From an uncultured Collinsella sp. (GTDB lineage Bacteria; Actinomycetota; Coriobacteriia; Coriobacteriales; Coriobacteriaceae): 10,665 nucleotides of DNA. Under the pieces are notes generated by a model. That model ran no database searches. It was not told where the DNA came from and worked only from the letters and a program-made list of their open reading frames with translations. Of the stretch, positions 1 through 5,626 are shown in pieces (position 1 is the first letter of the stretch; each line of letters begins with the position of its first letter). A program made the position numbers and the translations under genes. The DNA is taken from positions 1 through 10,665 of the forward strand of contig CAAEOW010000099.1 in assembly GCA_900757705.1 (NCBI GenBank), written 5' to 3'.

Positions 1-33
1 AGGTCGAGGGTTCGAGTCCCTTTACCCACCCCA
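1..33 (+). tRNA. tRNA-His, 3' part only (cut by window start)
   Basis: The first 33 bases read as the 3' end of a tRNA. There is a T stem-loop (GAGGG, loop TTCGAGT, CCCTT), the 3' acceptor strand TACCCAC at 23-29, C30 as discriminator, and an encoded CCA at 31-33. A discriminator C is rare and is the hallmark of tRNA-His, which pairs it with an extra G at -1. The E. coli tRNA-His end has the same CACCCCA form. The anticodon lies outside the window, so the amino acid is inferred. Confidence 0.72.
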
Positions 34-55
34 GTTCTTGCTTCGTGTTGATATC

Positions 56-131
56 GGGTCGTTAGCTCAGTTGGTAGAGCAGGGGACTCTTAATCCCAAG
101 GTCCAGGGTTCGACCCCCTGACGGCCCACCA
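56..131 (+). tRNA. tRNA-Lys(CTT), copy 1
   Basis: A complete 76-nt cloverleaf. The acceptor is GGGTCGT paired with ACGGCCC (one T-G pair), the D arm GCTC/GAGC, the anticodon loop CTCTTAA giving anticodon CTT (reads AAG, lysine), and the T arm CAGGG/CCCTG with loop TTCGACC. Discriminator A and CCA are encoded. The top of the anticodon stem (27-43) is a G-A mismatch, and the other four pairs are good. It starts 22 nt after the preceding tRNA, so the two are probably processed from one transcript. Confidence 0.97.
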
Positions 132-144
132 CACGATATCTCCT

Positions 145-170
145 CTAAAGTCCGCCACAACGGACTTTAG
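145..170 (+). repeat. 10-bp perfect inverted repeat between the two tRNA-Lys genes
   Basis: CTAAAGTCCG (145-154) and CGGACTTTAG (161-170) form a perfect 10-bp stem with a 6-nt loop. Only CTTT follows before the second tRNA begins at 175, so it is a weak terminator at best. It may be a processing or folding spacer that keeps two identical tRNAs apart in a common precursor. The inverted repeat is seen directly, but its role is inferred. Confidence 0.7.
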
Positions 171-174
171 CTTT

Positions 175-250
175 GGGTCGTTAGCTCAGTTGGTAGAGCA
201 GGGGACTCTTAATCCCAAGGTCCAGGGTTCGACCCCCTGACGGCCCACCA
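175..250 (+). tRNA. tRNA-Lys(CTT), copy 2 (identical to copy 1)
   Basis: All 76 bases are identical to the copy at 56-131, including the CTT anticodon and encoded CCA, while the flanks on both sides differ. The duplication unit is therefore exactly the mature tRNA, or sequence drift has erased the rest. It is followed after 10 nt by a strong terminator. Confidence 0.97.
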
Positions 251-260
251 AAGCATGTTA

Positions 261-290
261 AAGCGACTGGCTTCGGCTGGTCGCTTTTTT
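261..290 (+). terminator. Intrinsic terminator of the tRNA cluster
   Basis: AAGCGAC (261-267) pairs with GTCGCTT (280-286). The stem continues inward through two G-T pairs and two G-C pairs to a C(TTCG)G tetraloop at 271-276, about 11 bp in all. The run of T at 285-290 follows directly. This is a classic Rho-independent terminator, placed 10 nt after the second tRNA-Lys. Confidence 0.93.
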
Positions 291-333
291 GTTGACCTCA
301 CATAGGGTCGAACCCGAAAGGGCGCAGACACAT

Positions 334-720
334 TTAAAGTCGAGCCTGCCCTGGGGGTCGGTAAAACCTGCGCGTCTGCACGGCAAAGTATGCCTGGGCG
401 AGCGCTATCTCTGGCTTGCTTGAATCTCCGTTTTGGGCGATTAAATAGCATGCATAGCGCGTAAGCTTGTAGTCTTTAACCGCGCGAGCGGCGACACCGG
501 CAGTTACCATTTTCGTGGTGTCACGAAAATGGGAATCAACTGGAGTTTTATTTGTTTCGCACGAGACTTTTGCCCTCTTAACAACTTCGGCGAAGTTCTC
601 CCATCGAGTGTATCCCATGGGTTCCATTAAATCGCGTGCGAGCCAATACTCAACGCCGTCTTCCACATTGGCGTAGCTATCAAGTTTGACACGCCACTTC
701 TCGATATCTCTACTGTCCAT
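334..720 (-). CDS. dinD: DinD-like (BRO/KilA-N type) protein, C-terminally truncated
   Basis: 128 codons. The N-terminal half resembles DNA-damage-inducible protein D and related BRO-N antirepressor-like proteins. Residues 24-45 (EYWLARDLMEPMGYTRWENF) match the family's W-ARqL---lgY--W-nF segment. Later come a VDSHF motif, VKDYKLTRYACYLIAQNGD and YFAVQTRR near residue 117. E. coli DinD has about 275 residues and continues well past QTRR. Here similarity stops at that point and an unrelated 10-residue tail leads to TAA. Neither other frame restores the family, so this is a deletion or rearrangement, not a single frameshift. The start has a strong GGGGGAG ribosome site just upstream, so the stump may still be translated. 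It lies beside a tRNA-Lys cluster, a common integration site, and is probably the relic of a mobile island. Function as a stand-alone protein is doubtful. Confidence 0.6.
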   Translation of the reverse strand: MDSRDIEKWRVKLDSYANVEDGVEYWLARDLMEPMGYTRWENFAEVVKRAKVSCETNKTPVDSHFRDTTKMVTAGVAARAVKDYKLTRYACYLIAQNGDSSKPEIALAQAYFAVQTRRFYRPPGQARL

Positions 721-748
721 ATCTCCCCCTCGCTGATCTATTGTCTAT

Positions 749-763
749 GCGGGCTTTGCCCGC
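749..763. repeat. Small hairpin upstream of the dinD fragment
   Basis: GCGGGC (749-754) and GCCCGC (758-763) form a 6-bp G+C-only stem with a TTT loop, 29 nt upstream of the dinD-like start codon. No T-run follows on either strand that would make it a convincing terminator. It could be a leader hairpin or an operator half-site pair. I do not see a clear LexA box of the GAAC-N4-GTTC kind nearby. Confidence 0.4.
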
Positions 764-802
764 TCTGTATTCGGAATAAGGATACGCTGCCGTGCGGACA
801 CG

Positions 803-840
803 TATGGGCCCCGTGCCACTTCGAGTTCACGGGGCCCATA
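803..840. terminator. 13-bp perfect inverted repeat downstream of the flavoprotein gene
   Basis: TATGGGCCCCGTG (803-815) is an exact reverse complement of CACGGGGCCCATA (828-840). The 12-nt loop contains a further ACT-TCG-AGT mini-hairpin. It lies 42 nt beyond the stop codon of the minus-strand flavoprotein gene, the usual place for a 3' end hairpin. Neither strand has a T-tract after it, so it would be a non-canonical terminator or RNA-stabilising structure rather than a classic intrinsic terminator. Confidence 0.55.
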
Positions 841-881
841 GATATCGATTAGTTGTGTTCTGCTTTAGATAGGTGTCCAGT

Positions 882-2408
882 TTAGTCTGCTCGATAATGG
901 GAACCGAGACTTTCGGTTCGCTTGCGCATGGCTTTGACCATTTCCTGTGCTAGCTGAATCTGCGATTCCAAGCGGGCAAGGGCTGCGACTTGGCTGTCAT
1001 GAGCGTTTCGCATGCTCAGAGTCGTTGCTTCCGCCTTCAGGCTCTCAATCTCCTGCAGCGCTGTGTATAGGCCCGTCTCGGTGCGGTTGATCATGCAATA
1101 GGTACTCATCGTATGCTTAAGGCTGCGTGTCAGGCGTTCGGCATCTGTTGTGGCAATGCCGTATTGGGGGAGGGCGATATCCGCCTTCAGGGCTGCCTCA
1201 GGTGCATTCTGTGCTGCCTGGGCTGCCGATGCGCCCGCGATGCGCCCGAATACGATGCCATTGGCACTCGACAAGCCGCCGATGCGGTCGGCCCCGTGCA
1301 TGCCGCCTGTTGCCTCGCCGCAGGCGTAGAGGCCCTTAACGCCCGTGTACGCGGTCTTGTCGATCTTGATGCCGCCGTTGGCAGCATGGGCATACATCGC
1401 CACGCGCATCTCGTCGGTCGGTGCGATGCCGTGCTCGTCCTGTAGCCAGGCGGCAAAGGTCTGCACAAACTCAGGGACGTCCTCGCGGGGGAGGTCGTAG
1501 TGGAGCGCCAGGCCTTCGGCGCCTGCTTGATCGATGGCAAGATCGATGGCGCTGGAAGCCAGGCGCGAAGTGAAGGGACCGTATCCGGAGCGCTGTTCAA
1601 GCAGATCGTCCAACTTTTCAACGGCAATATCGACCGGTTGGTCGAACTTGACGTAACGCCAGGTCTTCTCGTTAAAGACAAGGTTTCGTTTGGGCTCGAT
1701 AAAGCCGGGCATCATCTGCATGAACTCTATATTAGTAAGGGACGCACCGTGCGCCAGCGCGATGGCCTGTGATGAGCTGAGCACGTCGGCGGAAGTGAGG
1801 CTGCGCTCGAATAGGCCGCCGGTGCCGCCCGCAGCAATGATAGTGGCCTTAGCTGCCATGGGCACGAGATGCTCATTTGCGCGATCGTAGAGCGTGGCGA
1901 CGATAACTTTTCCGTCCTTATCTTCAACAAGGTCTATAAGCTCGTGGCGGGGGAGCAGGCGAATGCCGAGAGACTCGATCTGGGCCGTACACGCGTCCTC
2001 AAGGGGCTTGCGGGTGAGGCCGCGCCACATACGCGTCTTGTGGTCGAAGCAGGGGATAAATTGCTTTTGCTGGGCGCTCTCGGCGCTTTGCGGACGCTGG
2101 AGCTCAACACCCAGATCCTGCTCGAGCCATTGGATGGCCTGAGGAATGCCGTGGACGAACGTCTGGACGAGCTCGGGGTCGGCAACGTCGCAGCCCACGG
2201 CCTGGATAGTGTCGATGAGGTCTCGTTCGTCGTCTTCGTCGACGGGGCCAATAAGGCCGAGACCCCAGGTTCCCGGGAAAAAGCTCGATCCGCTCATAGT
2301 TTTGCCGGCGCTTGCCACAGTGACGGTCGCGCCCGCGCGCGCCGCTTCGATGGCGGCGCAAAGGCCCGCAATGCCAGATCCAATTACCAGTACATCAGTC
2401 GATTCCAT
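882..2408 (-). CDS. FAD-dependent oxidoreductase, fumarate reductase/L-aspartate oxidase superfamily
   Basis: 508 residues when started at the ATG at 2408, which has AGAAAGGA a few bases upstream. An extended frame to 2465 has no such support. The N-terminus is a Rossmann FAD site (DVLVIGSGIAGLCAAIEAAR, GxGxxG at 10-15), followed by a second dinucleotide-type segment IIAAGGTGGLF near 190-200. The flavoprotein C-terminal signature GLYACGEATGGMHGADRIGG is at 359-378. The last residues, RTESLGSHYRAD, match the RkESRGaHyR motif at the end of succinate dehydrogenase, fumarate reductase and L-aspartate oxidase. H341 in HAANGGI fits the conserved substrate-site histidine. The usual EFvQFHPT segment is IEFMQMMPG here (227-235), losing the first substrate histidine. 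No signal peptide or heme domain is seen, so it is probably cytoplasmic. Substrate is unknown. NadB is possible but not favoured, since no nadA or nadC is in view and the active site differs. Confidence 0.88.
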   Translation of the reverse strand: MESTDVLVIGSGIAGLCAAIEAARAGATVTVASAGKTMSGSSFFPGTWGLGLIGPVDEDDERDLIDTIQAVGCDVADPELVQTFVHGIPQAIQWLEQDLGVELQRPQSAESAQQKQFIPCFDHKTRMWRGLTRKPLEDACTAQIESLGIRLLPRHELIDLVEDKDGKVIVATLYDRANEHLVPMAAKATIIAAGGTGGLFERSLTSADVLSSSQAIALAHGASLTNIEFMQMMPGFIEPKRNLVFNEKTWRYVKFDQPVDIAVEKLDDLLEQRSGYGPFTSRLASSAIDLAIDQAGAEGLALHYDLPREDVPEFVQTFAAWLQDEHGIAPTDEMRVAMYAHAANGGIKIDKTAYTGVKGLYACGEATGGMHGADRIGGLSSANGIVFGRIAGASAAQAAQNAPEAALKADIALPQYGIATTDAERLTRSLKHTMSTYCMINRTETGLYTALQEIESLKAEATTLSMRNAHDSQVAALARLESQIQLAQEMVKAMRKRTESLGSHYRAD

Positions 2409-2497
2409 CGGATTCCTTTCTCGTCCGGCGCATTTTCGCACGAGTAATCGGCAAAGGTATCGCAAAGACTCGGCAAATCGGTAAAGGGCAAATATGG

Positions 2498-2560
2498 CAG
2501 TTGGGCGTCATGGACGCTCTGACGCTCCATCTCATTGCATCTCGTATTTCGCCCCAACTG
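2498..2560. promoter_or_regulatory. Structured region or operator upstream of the flavoprotein gene
   Basis: CAGTTGGGCG (2498-2507) pairs with CGCCCCAACTG (2550-2560) as a 10-bp stem with one bulged base. ATAT-containing sequence flanks both arms. Inside the enclosed segment are GCGTC-ATG-GACGC (2505-2517) and a tandem GACGCTC repeat (2513-2519, 2521-2527). The block ends 89 nt upstream of the flavoprotein start codon, so it could be a folded mRNA leader or a set of regulator sites. A TATATC element at 2560-2565 on the minus strand could be a -10 box, but no good -35 accompanies it. Confidence 0.4.
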
Positions 2561-2596
2561 ATATATCGGCATTGGCTACCCTGCGACTGCGCAAAC

Positions 2597-2629
2597 AAAA
2601 AGAGCCGCTACCCGGGTGGGTAGCGGCTC
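2597..2629 (-). terminator. Intrinsic terminator of the NifU-like/GGGtGRT operon
   Basis: GAGCCGCTACCC (2602-2613) and GGGTAGCGGCTC (2618-2629) form a perfect 12-bp stem with a 4-nt loop. Read on the minus strand it is followed by TTTTTG (2597-2601 as A-run on plus). It lies 35 nt after the stop codon of the GGGtGRT gene and separates that operon from the flavoprotein gene. Confidence 0.93.
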
Positions 2630-2664
2630 GTAGGCTCAATTATATGAGCATCGCGCGGGCGCGA

Positions 2665-3669
2665 TTAGGCCTTGAGGGCCTCCTCGACGGCGACAGCGCA
2701 GGCGACGGTGGCACCGACCATGGGGTTGTTGCCCATGCCGATGAGACCCATCATGTCAACGTGCGCAGGCACGGAGGAAGAACCGGCGAACTGGGCGTCG
2801 GAGTGCATACGGCCCATGGTGTCGGTCATGCCGTAAGAGGCAGGGCCGGCGCCCATGTTGTCCGGGTGCAGGGTACGGCCAGTGCCGCCACCAGAAGCGA
2901 CGGAGAAGTACTTCTTGCCAGCCTCGATGCGCTCCTTCTTGTAGGTGCCAGCGACGGGGTGCTGGAAGCGCGTGGGGTTGGTGGAGTTACCGGTGATCGA
3001 GATGTCGACGTTCTCGTGCCACATGATGGCAACGCCCTCGCGGACGTCGTCGGAGCCGTAGCAGTTAACGGCAGCGCGGGGACCATCGGAGTAGGGGATG
3101 GTCTCGACGACCTTGAGCTCGCCCGTGTAGTAGTCGAACTGGGTCTTCACGTAGGTGAAGCCGTTGATGCGGGCGATGATCTGGGCGGCGTCCTTGCCCA
3201 GACCGTTGAGGATAACGCGCAGCGGCTTCTTGCGAGCCTTGTTGGCGTTCAGAGCCAGGCCGATAGCGCCCTCAGCGGCAGCGAAGGACTCGTGGCCGGC
3301 CAGGAAGGCGAAGCACTCGGTGTCGTCGGAGAGCAGCATAGCGCCCAGGTTGCCGTGGCCCAGACCGACCTTGCGGTCCTCGGCGACGGAGCCGGGAACG
3401 GTGAAGGCCTGGATGCCCTCGCCGATGATGGCAGCAGCCTCAGAAGCAGACTTGGCGCCACGCTTGACAGCGAGAGCGCAACCGAGGGTGTAAGCCCACT
3501 CGGCGTTCTGGAAGGCGATGGACTGGGTGTTGTTGACGATCTCACGCGGGTTGAAGCCCTTGTCGGTGCAGATCTGCAGAGCTTCCTCGAGGGAGGCGAT
3601 GCCGTTGTCGGCGAGGCACTTGTTGATCTTGTCAGCGCGGCGCTCGTAACCTTCGAACGTAACAGTCAT
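2665..3669 (-). CDS. GGGtGRT family protein, function unknown
   Basis: 334 residues, starting at ATG 3669 with GGGAGGGAAATAAC just upstream. The family-defining motif is exact: GGGTGRT at 260-266, followed by LHPDNMGAGPASYGMTDTMG. Other glycine-rich stretches are KVGLGHGNLGAMLLSDDTEC (100-119), LAGHESFAAAEGAIGLAL (123-140) and MMGLIGMGNNPMVGATVACA (306-325). Six cysteines (18, 34, 64, 119, 203, 324) are scattered, with no CxxC pair. There is no signal peptide or membrane segment, so it is cytoplasmic. The family is known only as conserved and uncharacterised. Repeated Gly-rich loops and a GRT turn suggest phosphate or nucleotide binding, but this is inference. The start is 18 nt after the stop of the NifU-like gene and the pair ends at a shared terminator, so the two proteins most likely act together, possibly in iron-sulfur chemistry. 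Confidence 0.92.
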   Translation of the reverse strand: MTVTFEGYERRADKINKCLADNGIASLEEALQICTDKGFNPREIVNNTQSIAFQNAEWAYTLGCALAVKRGAKSASEAAAIIGEGIQAFTVPGSVAEDRKVGLGHGNLGAMLLSDDTECFAFLAGHESFAAAEGAIGLALNANKARKKPLRVILNGLGKDAAQIIARINGFTYVKTQFDYYTGELKVVETIPYSDGPRAAVNCYGSDDVREGVAIMWHENVDISITGNSTNPTRFQHPVAGTYKKERIEAGKKYFSVASGGGTGRTLHPDNMGAGPASYGMTDTMGRMHSDAQFAGSSSVPAHVDMMGLIGMGNNPMVGATVACAVAVEEALKA

Positions 3670-3687
3670 AGTTATTTCCCTCCCTTT

Positions 3688-4422
3688 CTACTCGTGAACC
3701 GGGAACACGCTGGCGACGGAGTGAGTCTCCTCGTCGGTGCGCGGGTCGATGTACTTGGCAGCGTTCTCCCACTGACCATAGTGGCCCATAGCGCCAGCAA
3801 TGGCCTCCTCGGGAGTCTTGCCGGCCTTGACGGCGTCGGTGAACTTACCGAGGTTCAGGAACTCGAACGCGATGATCTCGTTCTTGTCGTTGAGAGCCAT
3901 GCGGGTGACGTAGCCCTGAGCGAGCTCGAGGTAACGAGCGCCCTTGGCCTTGGTGCCGAACATGGTGCCGACCTGAGAGCGAAGGCCCTTGCCGAGGTCG
4001 TCGAGGGAGGCGCCCACGGGCAGGCCGCCCTCGGAGAACGCGGTCTGGCTGCGGCCGTAAACGATCTGCAGGAAGATCTCGCGCATAGCAACGTTGATGG
4101 CGTCGCAGACGAGGTCGGTGTTGAGGGCCTCGAGGATGGTCTTGCCGGGAAGGATCTCGGAAGCCATGGCGGCAGAGTGGGTCATGCCCGAGCAGCCGAT
4201 GGTCTCAACGAGGGCCTCCTCGATGATGCCGTCCTTGACGTTCAGCGTGAGCTTGCAGGCGCCCTGCTGAGGTGCGCACCAACCCACACCGTGCGTAAGA
4301 CCGGAGATGTCGGAAATCTCCTTAGCCTGGACCCACTTGCCCTCCTCGGGGATGGGTGCGGGGCCGTGGTATGCACCCTTGGCAACGGGGCACATGTTCT
4401 CCACTTCCTGTGAGTACTGCAT
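3688..4422 (-). CDS. NifU/IscU-like iron-sulfur scaffold protein (atypical)
   Basis: 244 residues from ATG 4422, preceded by AGAGGAGAGGC. An upstream in-frame extension to 4506 lacks family similarity and was not used. The N-terminal half resembles NifU-N/IscU: GWCAPQQGACKLTLNV (47-62), then ETIGCSGMTHSAAMASEIL (73-91) where IscU has its second cluster cysteine. The IscU segment APACGD is changed to APQQGA, so the first cysteine and the aspartate are absent at their usual places. Cysteines 49 and 56 flank the spot, and C106 could supply a further ligand. The protein is longer than IscU (about 128 residues) because of an added C-terminal half (GGLPVGASLDDLGKGLRSQV onward) that I cannot assign. 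It is the first gene of an operon with the GGGtGRT gene. Related proteins are annotated as Fe-S assembly scaffolds, and cluster transfer by this variant is unproven. Confidence 0.85.
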   Translation of the reverse strand: MQYSQEVENMCPVAKGAYHGPAPIPEEGKWVQAKEISDISGLTHGVGWCAPQQGACKLTLNVKDGIIEEALVETIGCSGMTHSAAMASEILPGKTILEALNTDLVCDAINVAMREIFLQIVYGRSQTAFSEGGLPVGASLDDLGKGLRSQVGTMFGTKAKGARYLELAQGYVTRMALNDKNEIIAFEFLNLGKFTDAVKAGKTPEEAIAGAMGHYGQWENAAKYIDPRTDEETHSVASVFPVHE

Positions 4423-4457
4423 GCCTCTCCTCTCTATCGTGTTGGCGTCCCGTCTGG

Positions 4458-4487
4458 GGGTCGTGGCTGGCGATTGCCGGGCGACCC
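4458..4487 (-). promoter_or_regulatory. Leader hairpin of the NifU-like operon
   Basis: GGGTCG (4458-4463) pairs with CGACCC (4482-4487). Inside it, CTGGC (4467-4471) pairs with GCCGG (4476-4480) around a GATT loop, with a small asymmetric internal bulge. The CCC at 4485-4487 is also the outer part of CCCTT-CGA-AAGGG (4485-4497), so the two hairpins exclude each other. Both lie within 75 nt upstream of the NifU-like start codon. No T-tract follows, so transcription attenuation is not evident. Confidence 0.35.
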
Positions 4488-4515
4488 TTCGAAAGGGACA
4501 TGACATGCAGCCCCT

Positions 4516-4521
4516 ATAATA
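4516..4521 (-). promoter_or_regulatory. Possible -10 element for the NifU-like operon
   Basis: On the minus strand the bases read TATTAT, one mismatch from TATAAT, about 94 nt upstream of the NifU-like start codon and just upstream of the leader hairpins. The region 17-18 nt further up (CGAATA) is not a recognisable -35. On the plus strand the overlapping bases read TATAAT, so orientation is uncertain. Confidence 0.3.
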
Positions 4522-4674
4522 CCGCGAAATGCACGGAATATTCGGCGAACGGCTCAGTTTTCGTAGCGAGAAGTCCGGAAGTTTTAATTGAAACGGTTTA
4601 ACTATATGTTCTGTGGTCGCGAACTTCCGTAGAGGGGGTTCGTCTTGGGCAAGCTTTTGGTCAGCTCTTGTATG

Positions 4675-4709
4675 CGTTGCGGGGTCTGACCTGTTGCAAC
4701 GGTGCCGTT
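4675..4709. repeat. Paired palindromes upstream of the transposase gene
   Basis: CGTTGC (4675-4680) and GCAACG (4696-4701) form an imperfect hairpin with an inner GGT/ACC pair set. The 12-bp near-palindrome AACGGTGCCGTT (4698-4709) overlaps its right arm. They could be operator sites or the imperfect hairpins that HUH transposases recognise at element ends. No matching copy was found downstream of the gene. Confidence 0.4.
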
Positions 4710-4763
4710 CGCCGCCCGTTTACTGCCTTTGGCCGCGCGAGTGTATTGTTTTGCGTGAATGTT

Positions 4764-4792
4764 TTGATGGCACGCTTCAATCGTGCTGTATT
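4764..4792 (+). promoter_or_regulatory. Candidate promoter with palindromic spacer for the transposase gene
   Basis: TTGATG (4764-4769) and TGTATT (4787-4792) have a 17-bp spacing, each an imperfect match to the -35 and -10 consensus. The spacer is exactly the inverted repeat GCACG-N7-CGTGC (4770-4774, 4782-4786). A transcript start near 4799 would give a leader of about 27 nt. The palindrome is certain and the promoter is a guess. Confidence 0.35.
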
Positions 4793-4825
4793 GGATGGCA
4801 ATCAGATCCCGGCGAAGGGAGCGCC

Positions 4826-5626
4826 ATGCAGCGCGTTTGGAGAACGGTTACCGGCTTTTACCATGTCTGTGCCCGCGGTGTGGGCAAGCAACTCATCTTT
4901 GAGGGCGATGAAGACCGGTGGGAGTTTTTGGAGCTGATGCGCGAGTGCTGCCGCGAGGCGGGCGTGACGGTTATCGCCTGGTGCCTTATGGGCAATCACG
5001 TGCATCTGGTGCTTGCAGATTACGAGGACGCGATGAGCGCGGCGATGCACCGGCTGCTTTTGACGTACGCGCGGCGGTTCAATAAACGCACGGGGCGCAC
5101 GGGTCATCTGTTCCAGAACCGTTTTGACCGGCGCTCGCTCGATACCGACCGTTATCTAATGGCTGCCATTCGCTATGTTCACGCTAATCCGCAGGAGGCG
5201 GGTATCGCCCTGATCGAGCGTTATCCCTGGAGCAGCTTTGCCGAGTATCTGCGAGCGTATGACAACGATGCGACGAGGGGATTTTCGGACCCTTCTTGTG
5301 TGCTTGAGCTCTTTGAGTCTGTCAGGGGGTTTCTGGATTATTCTCTGTCAATGCCCGATGGTTCCGATCCGGTGATTCACGATATGGATGAGACAGAGTG
5401 GGAGCGGCGTGCGTTTGCCGACAAGATGGCGAAGCGCCAGGGTGTGCCGCTCAACAAACTCAAGACCGTAGCACCCTCGCGGCGAGATGGAATCATTTTC
5501 GCCCTGCACGATGTCGGCTATACGGTGCGCGAGATCGAACGATATACGGGAATCAGCAAGAGTACCGTCTCTCGTATCGTGCGCGCTTATGTTCGGGTGA
5601 ATGCTCAGGCTGAGGGCTCGGAATAG
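4826..5626 (+). CDS. Y1/HUH transposase, RAYT-like, with C-terminal helix-turn-helix
   Basis: 266 residues from ATG 4826, preceded by GAAGGGAG at good spacing. The frame is open upstream but has no family similarity there. The N-terminal domain is a Transposase_17 (IS200-like, Y1) fold: YHVCARGVGKQLIF (12-25), the metal-binding HUH motif in LMGNHVHLVL (H58, H60), then GHLFQNRFDRRSL and YLMAAIRYVHANPQEAG, whose Y110 or Y117 is the likely nucleophile. The C-terminal third carries GYTVREIERYTGISKSTVSRIV (231-252), a helix-turn-helix of the resolvase/HTH_23 kind. Such single-copy genes act on REP-type palindromes in other bacteria or are domesticated. There is no tnpB partner and no defined left or right element end, so I treat it as a resident chromosomal gene rather than an active insertion sequence. 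It is convergent with the suf operon. Confidence 0.9.
   Translation: MQRVWRTVTGFYHVCARGVGKQLIFEGDEDRWEFLELMRECCREAGVTVIAWCLMGNHVHLVLADYEDAMSAAMHRLLLTYARRFNKRTGRTGHLFQNRFDRRSLDTDRYLMAAIRYVHANPQEAGIALIERYPWSSFAEYLRAYDNDATRGFSDPSCVLELFESVRGFLDYSLSMPDGSDPVIHDMDETEWERRAFADKMAKRQGVPLNKLKTVAPSRRDGIIFALHDVGYTVREIERYTGISKSTVSRIVRAYVRVNAQAEGSE

Larger units (their letters stand above)
4423..4825. other. Divergent intergenic region between NifU-like gene and transposase
   Basis: This gene-free stretch of about 400 bases holds the upstream signals of both neighbours. The left part is the leader of the minus-strand NifU-like gene with a hairpin at 4458-4487 and the palindrome at 4485-4497. The middle (about 4510-4610) is AT-rich compared with its surroundings. 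The right part has two palindromes and a candidate promoter for the transposase. Open frames here lack family similarity and ribosome sites. Confidence 0.6.

Noticed and set aside
50..140. GATATC on both sides of the first tRNA-Lys as an insertion duplication
   Set aside because: A 6-bp palindrome that also occurs at 841-846, too short and too common to support an event.
305..315. tRNA T-arm-like GGGTCGAACCC as part of an antisense tRNA
   Set aside because: No acceptor, D or anticodon arm can be built around it; it is kept only as a possible recombination trace.
209..451. Minus-strand 80-codon frame across the tRNA-Lys gene and its terminator
   Set aside because: It is the reverse strand of a tRNA and terminator; its RGSNPGP piece is a known artefact of the tRNA T-arm.
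2494..4413. Open plus-strand frame of 639 codons
   Set aside because: It runs antisense to two clearly conserved genes, has no ribosome site or recognisable domain, and is explained by codon bias in GC-rich DNA.
4515..4520. Perfect plus-strand TATAAT as promoter of the transposase
   Set aside because: No matching -35 upstream and more than 300 bp of leader would result; the same bases suit a minus-strand element equally well.
4613..4825. N-terminal extension of the transposase by 71 codons
   Set aside because: No family similarity, Cys- and Arg-rich random composition, and a good ribosome site sits at the internal ATG 4826.
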